This document shows, one piece after another, positions 7,464 to 9,830 of a DNA stretch of 9,830 nt (position 1 is its first letter; the number at the start of each line of letters is the position of its first letter). This DNA is from UBA9732 sp003456855 (GTDB lineage Bacteria; Spirochaetota; Spirochaetia; Sphaerochaetales; Sphaerochaetaceae). The notes below the pieces were generated by a model. The model was not told where the DNA came from and ran no database searches. It was given only the letters and a program-made list of their open reading frames with translations. The position numbers and the translations under genes were made by a program. The stretch spans positions 1 through 9,830 of the forward strand of contig CAMOUY010000080.1 in NCBI GenBank assembly GCA_946626785.1. Reading direction: 5' to 3'.

Positions 7464-7492
7464 AGGATAATTGGAATGGAATCAACTGACAA
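7464..7492 (-). promoter_or_regulatory. Promoter of the XRE-TPR regulator
   Basis: On the minus strand TTGTCA (7487-7492) and TATCCT (7464-7469) are exactly 17 bp apart. The -35 overlaps the 8-base palindrome ACAATTGT (7489-7496), which could serve for autoregulation. The predicted leader is about 35-40 bases. Confidence 0.55.
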
Positions 7493-7562
7493 TTGTAGAA
7501 TCGTTGAGTTTTGACAACTTATGGTTGATTGTAATTGATTATGTTTGCTTTTTTAAAAACCT

Positions 7563-7612
7563 TGTATAATCTTGATTTGCTGATAAATATCACTTAAAAT
7601 TTTATGTATAAT
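7563..7612 (+). promoter_or_regulatory. Tandem TGTATAAT boxes before the toxin-antitoxin pair
   Basis: TGTATAAT occurs twice, at 7563-7570 and 7605-7612, 42 bp apart (four helical turns). Each contains a perfect -10 hexamer. Neither has a good -35 at 16-18 bp. The second box would start transcription near 7619, just ahead of the ribosome site at 7622-7626. A 9-base direct repeat, AATTTTATG (7598-7606 and 7610-7618), overlaps the second box and may be an operator half-site. Confidence 0.45.
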
Positions 7613-7633
7613 TTTATGACTAGGAGCGATGTC

Positions 7634-7888
7634 ATGCCTAATATCAAGCCTGTATCTGATTTGCGCAACTATGCTGGAGTATTGTCAGAGGTAAGAGAGA
7701 ATGAGCCGGTTTACCTGACAAAGAACGGACGTGGATGCTATGCCATAGTGGATATGGAATATGTGGAAACCTATGACAGGATGAAGGCTGAACTTGAGAT
7801 TTACAATAAACTCCTGACATCTGAGAAGAGGGCGGAGAAAGAAGGTTGGCTATCTCTGGAAGAGGTCAAGAGGGAACTCGGAAAATGA
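7634..7888 (+). CDS. PhdYefM-family type II antitoxin
   Basis: The 84-residue protein neutralises the ParE/RelE-type toxin encoded directly downstream and would bind the pair's own promoter. The N-terminal half (IKPVSDLRNYAGVLSEV, then EPVYLTKNGRGCYAIVDMEY) is the typical PhdYefM DNA-binding and dimerisation fold. The C-terminal half (about 50-84, GWLSLEEVKREL) is the charged, flexible toxin-binding tail. The frame is open from ATG 7604, but ATG 7634 is chosen: AGGAG (7622-7626) lies 7 bp before it, and family members start M-P-x-I-K-P-V-S-D-L. The stop overlaps the toxin start as ATGA (7885-7888), which couples translation of the two. Confidence 0.92.
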   Translation: MPNIKPVSDLRNYAGVLSEVRENEPVYLTKNGRGCYAIVDMEYVETYDRMKAELEIYNKLLTSEKRAEKEGWLSLEEVKRELGK

Positions 7889-8196
7889 GTTATGAGATAC
7901 AGTTCTCCCCAAATGCACTTGAAGATCTGCAAGGTATAGAGAAATACATCAAGGAGGACCTGTCTAATCTTAAAGCATCGGATCGAATAATAGGAATGCT
8001 GTTTTCAGAGATTGAGAGGCTTTCCTGCAACCCTGGTATTGGAGTCAAGCTTCCATCAAGATTTGGAATAGAAGCAGATTACAGATACCTGGTAGCAGAG
8101 GATTATGTGATCATCTACATCAGGAAAGAGTCTATTGTGAGGATCATTGATGTATTCAATGGTCATCAGGATTATATCAGGAAGTTTTTGAATTAA
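7885..8196 (+). CDS. RelE/ParE-family type II toxin
   Basis: The 103-residue protein is the toxin of the pair. It shows the RelE/ParE layout: two N-terminal helices (SPNALEDLQGIEKYIKEDL, residues 8-26, and about 32-47), the N-P-x-x-G-x-K-L-P turn (49-57), then the beta-sheet with DYRYLVAEDYVIIYIR (65-80) and VRIIDVFNGHQDY (85-97). ParE-type members poison DNA gyrase and RelE-type members cut mRNA at the ribosome; the sequence sits closer to the ParE pattern (Y-R-Y/x-L-V ... Y-V-I-x-Y), but the target is not decided here. ATG 7885 overlaps the antitoxin stop by 4 bp; the longer open frame from 7846 lies inside the antitoxin and is rejected. The gene looks intact. It converges with the DUF6440-like gene at 13 bp with no clear terminator between. 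Confidence 0.88.
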   Translation: MSYEIQFSPNALEDLQGIEKYIKEDLSNLKASDRIIGMLFSEIERLSCNPGIGVKLPSRFGIEADYRYLVAEDYVIIYIRKESIVRIIDVFNGHQDYIRKFLN

Positions 8197-8209
8197 TAGA
8201 ATTTTGTCT

Positions 8210-8410
8210 TTATTCTGTTATGGCGGATTTCGTGACAACGGGTTTACCGTCGCTTCCGAGAAGGGGAGTGATTCCTCCTGCATAGCCCGACTTCCAGATG
8301 ATGTAATGGACGCCTGTCTCCTTGTCCACGAGAATTCTGCGGCTACCGCTTTCACCTAGCTCTGAGCCGTCCTTGTACACAACTGTGAATCTACTGTTAT
8401 TCTTTGCCAT
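8210..8410 (-). CDS. Small DUF6440-like protein
   Basis: The 66-residue, apparently cytosolic protein has no known function. The segment ILVDKETGVHYIIWKSGYAG, followed by GITPLLGSDGKPV, matches the pattern I remember for DUF6440 proteins; membership should be confirmed by a profile search. Predicted structure is a few beta strands with conserved glycines. ATG 8410 is preferred because GGAGGA lies about 7 bp before it; the longer frame starts with a TTG (8425) that overlaps this ribosome site. It lies 32 bp downstream of the Fic gene on the same strand, so the two may be co-transcribed, which raises the possibility (inference only) that it is a partner or target of the Fic protein. Confidence 0.75.
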   Translation of the reverse strand: MAKNNSRFTVVYKDGSELGESGSRRILVDKETGVHYIIWKSGYAGGITPLLGSDGKPVVTKSAITE

Positions 8411-8442
8411 TCGTTTTTCCTCCAACTCAAAGGATTAATTCT

Positions 8443-9555
8443 CTAAGATTCTTGCACTGAGGCTTGATTGAAGTAATATCCAGCGTTTCTTCCATGCTCT
8501 TCTGATGGAATCAGATAACCTAGTTGGACCAGGTGCTGGATATCTCTGAACGCAACAGCATTAGAGCACTTGTTCATCTTGACCCATTTGTCTGTGGTGA
8601 GTTTCCCGAAGAATGAGCCATCAGCCAGTTTGTAGAGCATGCTCATCTCCCTGGAATTGAATTCACTAGGATCGAGTGACTTAATGAAGGATGCTGTCTT
8701 GAGGGTTCTCCTTAACGTCTCTCTTGATTCAATGATGCATTCTGTAACCGTGTCTAGAAACCATGCAACCCAGTTTGAGATATCCATATCATCGTTACCA
8801 ACTGAAGCCACTTGGATCTGCTCATAGTATGAACCTCTGTTTTTGAGAATGCCTGAAGATATGCTGAAGGCATGTAGTGGTTCATCAGAGCTCTTGCTTA
8901 TTATGTAATCTGCGATTGCACGGGAAATTCTTCCGTTTCCGTCTTCAAATGGATGGATTATCACAAACCAGAGGGATGCAACAGCTGCTTTTATGAATGG
9001 GTCAATACCATCGTTTGCATTTATGAACGTAAGAAGGGTATCCATGTTCTGGTGCAGTGATTCTGGTCTTACCCCCTCATAAACTATTTCGCGGTTTCTA
9101 CCAGAGATTCTCATGACGTACTCTGGTCCAGTCCTATATGAGCCAGCTGACTTCGGGCGAATCCCGGCTTTGTTCTCGAAAAGTTTCCTGTTCCATTCAC
9201 AAAGCCTCTCATGAGTCAGCGGACCATGGTTCTCCAATGCATCTGTGACTACGGAGAAGACGCTTCTGGCATATGCACTGTCTTTTGATTTGCCTGTAAA
9301 GGTGATGTCAAGATGCTTTGAGACTGACGAGTATACAGAGTCAACATCAATGGATTCACCTTCTATGGAAAGTGAGGATACAATATCTTCTGTAAGATAT
9401 CTGGCAACCAGTTGCCTTCTTGTCTGATTGTCGACGATGGAATAGGCGATATCTGTCATCTGCTTCTCTTTGAGCAGGTCTTCTAATGCTTTTGAGACGG
9501 ATGGGCCTTCATAAGCCAGATTCGGCCATGAATTGCTTTCCCAAATGTAACTCAT
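8443..9555 (-). CDS. Class II Fic-family AMP-transferase with DUF4172 N-terminus
   Basis: The 370-residue protein carries a canonical Fic motif HPFEDGNGRISR (201-212; H201 catalytic, D205 or E204 for metal, N207-R209 for phosphates, R212). Such enzymes usually transfer AMP from ATP to a hydroxyl of a target protein. The N-terminus (YIWESNSWPNLAYE) is the DUF4172 signature. The inhibitory-helix motif [S/T]xxxE[G/N] is present as S61-L-S-I-E65-G66, placing the protein in class II, where the glutamate blocks productive ATP binding until relieved and can also promote de-AMPylation. The C-terminal part (about 290-365) looks like a winged helix. All key residues are kept, so it appears functional. 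ATG 9555 has almost no ribosome site; a promoter at 9562-9590 would start transcription at or next to the ATG. A small DUF6440-like gene follows at 32 bp. The target is unknown. Confidence 0.93.
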   Translation of the reverse strand: MSYIWESNSWPNLAYEGPSVSKALEDLLKEKQMTDIAYSIVDNQTRRQLVARYLTEDIVSSLSIEGESIDVDSVYSSVSKHLDITFTGKSKDSAYARSVFSVVTDALENHGPLTHERLCEWNRKLFENKAGIRPKSAGSYRTGPEYVMRISGRNREIVYEGVRPESLHQNMDTLLTFINANDGIDPFIKAAVASLWFVIIHPFEDGNGRISRAIADYIISKSSDEPLHAFSISSGILKNRGSYYEQIQVASVGNDDMDISNWVAWFLDTVTECIIESRETLRRTLKTASFIKSLDPSEFNSREMSMLYKLADGSFFGKLTTDKWVKMNKCSNAVAFRDIQHLVQLGYLIPSEEHGRNAGYYFNQASVQES

Positions 9556-9561
9556 AAGTCC

Positions 9562-9590
9562 ATATTATCACTTCATATCTGAAATGAAAA
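9562..9590 (-). promoter_or_regulatory. Candidate promoter of the Fic gene
   Basis: On the minus strand TTTTCA (9585-9590) and TAATAT (9562-9567) are 17 bp apart, each matching four of six consensus bases. The start point would fall at about 9555, the first base of the start codon, so the message could be leaderless. The third GAAGTGA half-site (9568-9574) lies in the spacer next to the -10. Confidence 0.35.
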
Positions 9591-9619
9591 GGTTTATTCA
9601 CTTCGTTTTTGAAGTGAAT
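9568..9619. repeat. Inverted repeat plus third half-site upstream of the Fic gene
   Basis: ATTCACTTC (9596-9604) and GAAGTGAAT (9611-9619) are perfect 9-base inverted arms with a 6-base spacer. A third copy of the core, TCACTTC, lies at 9568-9574, 30 bp from the matching arm. The layout surrounds the candidate Fic promoter and suggests an operator set for a dimeric regulator plus a lower-affinity site. Confidence 0.6.
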
Positions 9620-9678
9620 ATTTGTTTCTGATCATTTTTGAGATGTTTCCTGTCCTTCATTGTTCACAAAGTATGCAA

Positions 9679-9705
9679 TCACTCCCACTCCACCGTTGCG
9701 GGAAC
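9679..9705 (-). other. guaA: Relic of guaA 3' end, possible integration scar
   Basis: Read on the minus strand, this stretch encodes V-P-A-T-V-E-W-E-stop. P-A-T-(I/V)-E-W-E is the invariant-looking C-terminus of GMP synthase (GuaA). Only this tail is present: upstream codons (9706-9723) read S-V-R-R-F-C and then a stop at 9724-9726, with no GuaA similarity. A bare 3' tail is what remains where a mobile element has integrated into the end of guaA. The orientation places host sequence to the left and the element to the right. Confidence 0.45.
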
Positions 9706-9726
9706 ACAGAACCGCCGAACAGATTA

Positions 9727-9830
9727 TCAGTAAAGGAATAAGTTTTTTTCAAATATCCCACCCTCATGCTATTGTAATGCTGTAATTCATATAGTGTTTG
9801 CAGGCCGTTTGGGCAAGTATTAGTCTTGAC
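9727..9830. other. Non-coding right edge
   Basis: No gene start, RNA gene or convincing promoter could be supported here. The stretch is AT-rich in its first half, with a T7 run at 9743-9749. If the guaA tail marks an attachment site, this is the first hundred bases of an inserted element. Confidence 0.3.

Noticed and set aside
7420..7485. Longer N-terminus of the XRE regulator from TTG 7485
   Set aside because: It would overlap the promoter (7464-7492), and the HTH begins normally at ATG 7419 with a good ribosome site.
7604..7633. Upstream ATG codons (7604, 7616) of the antitoxin frame
   Set aside because: No ribosome site precedes them; they overlap a -10-like box, and the family starts at M-P-x-I-K-P.
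9594..9657. Short minus-strand ORF (about 20 codons, lysine-rich) downstream of the guaA tail
   Set aside because: No ribosome site, biased composition, and it runs through the Fic operator repeat.

Overview
The window looks like a chromosome segment from a Gram-negative-type (diderm) anaerobe. The first gene has a cleavable signal peptide and a terminal phenylalanine like an outer-membrane beta-barrel protein, ribosome sites are AGGAG-like, and the gene families (MATE pump, EAL protein, AAA/DUF4143 ATPase, PhdYefM-ParE, DUF4172-Fic) are common in host-associated spirochaetes of the Treponema/Sphaerochaeta type. That taxonomic placement is an inference from gene style, not proven by a marker gene.

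Left part (1-5018, all + strand): a small outer-membrane-like protein with its own extended -10 promoter and a strong terminator; a two-gene operon of a TrkA-C (RCK_C) membrane protein and a MATE-family exporter, 3 bp apart and closed by a hairpin; then a monocistronic c-di-GMP phosphodiesterase-type protein with the EAL domain first and PAS-like domains behind it. These read as ordinary envelope, ion, export and second-messenger genes.

Right part (5081-9555): a run of accessory-type genes. It holds an AAA_14/DUF4143 ATPase (-), an XRE regulator with a TPR-like helical tail (-), a PhdYefM/ParE toxin-antitoxin pair (+), a small DUF6440-like protein (-) and a class II Fic protein (-). The ATPase and the Fic gene each carry a promoter-proximal inverted repeat plus a third copy of the half-site about 30-32 bp away, which suggests tight local control.

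Right edge (9556-9830): no intact gene. A short minus-strand stretch reads as the last eight codons of GMP synthase (PATVEWE-stop) with no guaA body behind it. The guaA 3' end is a known integration target of mobile elements, so this may be an attachment-site scar, with an element expected to begin here and extend to the right of the window. No tRNA, rRNA, CRISPR array, transposase or integrase was seen in the window.
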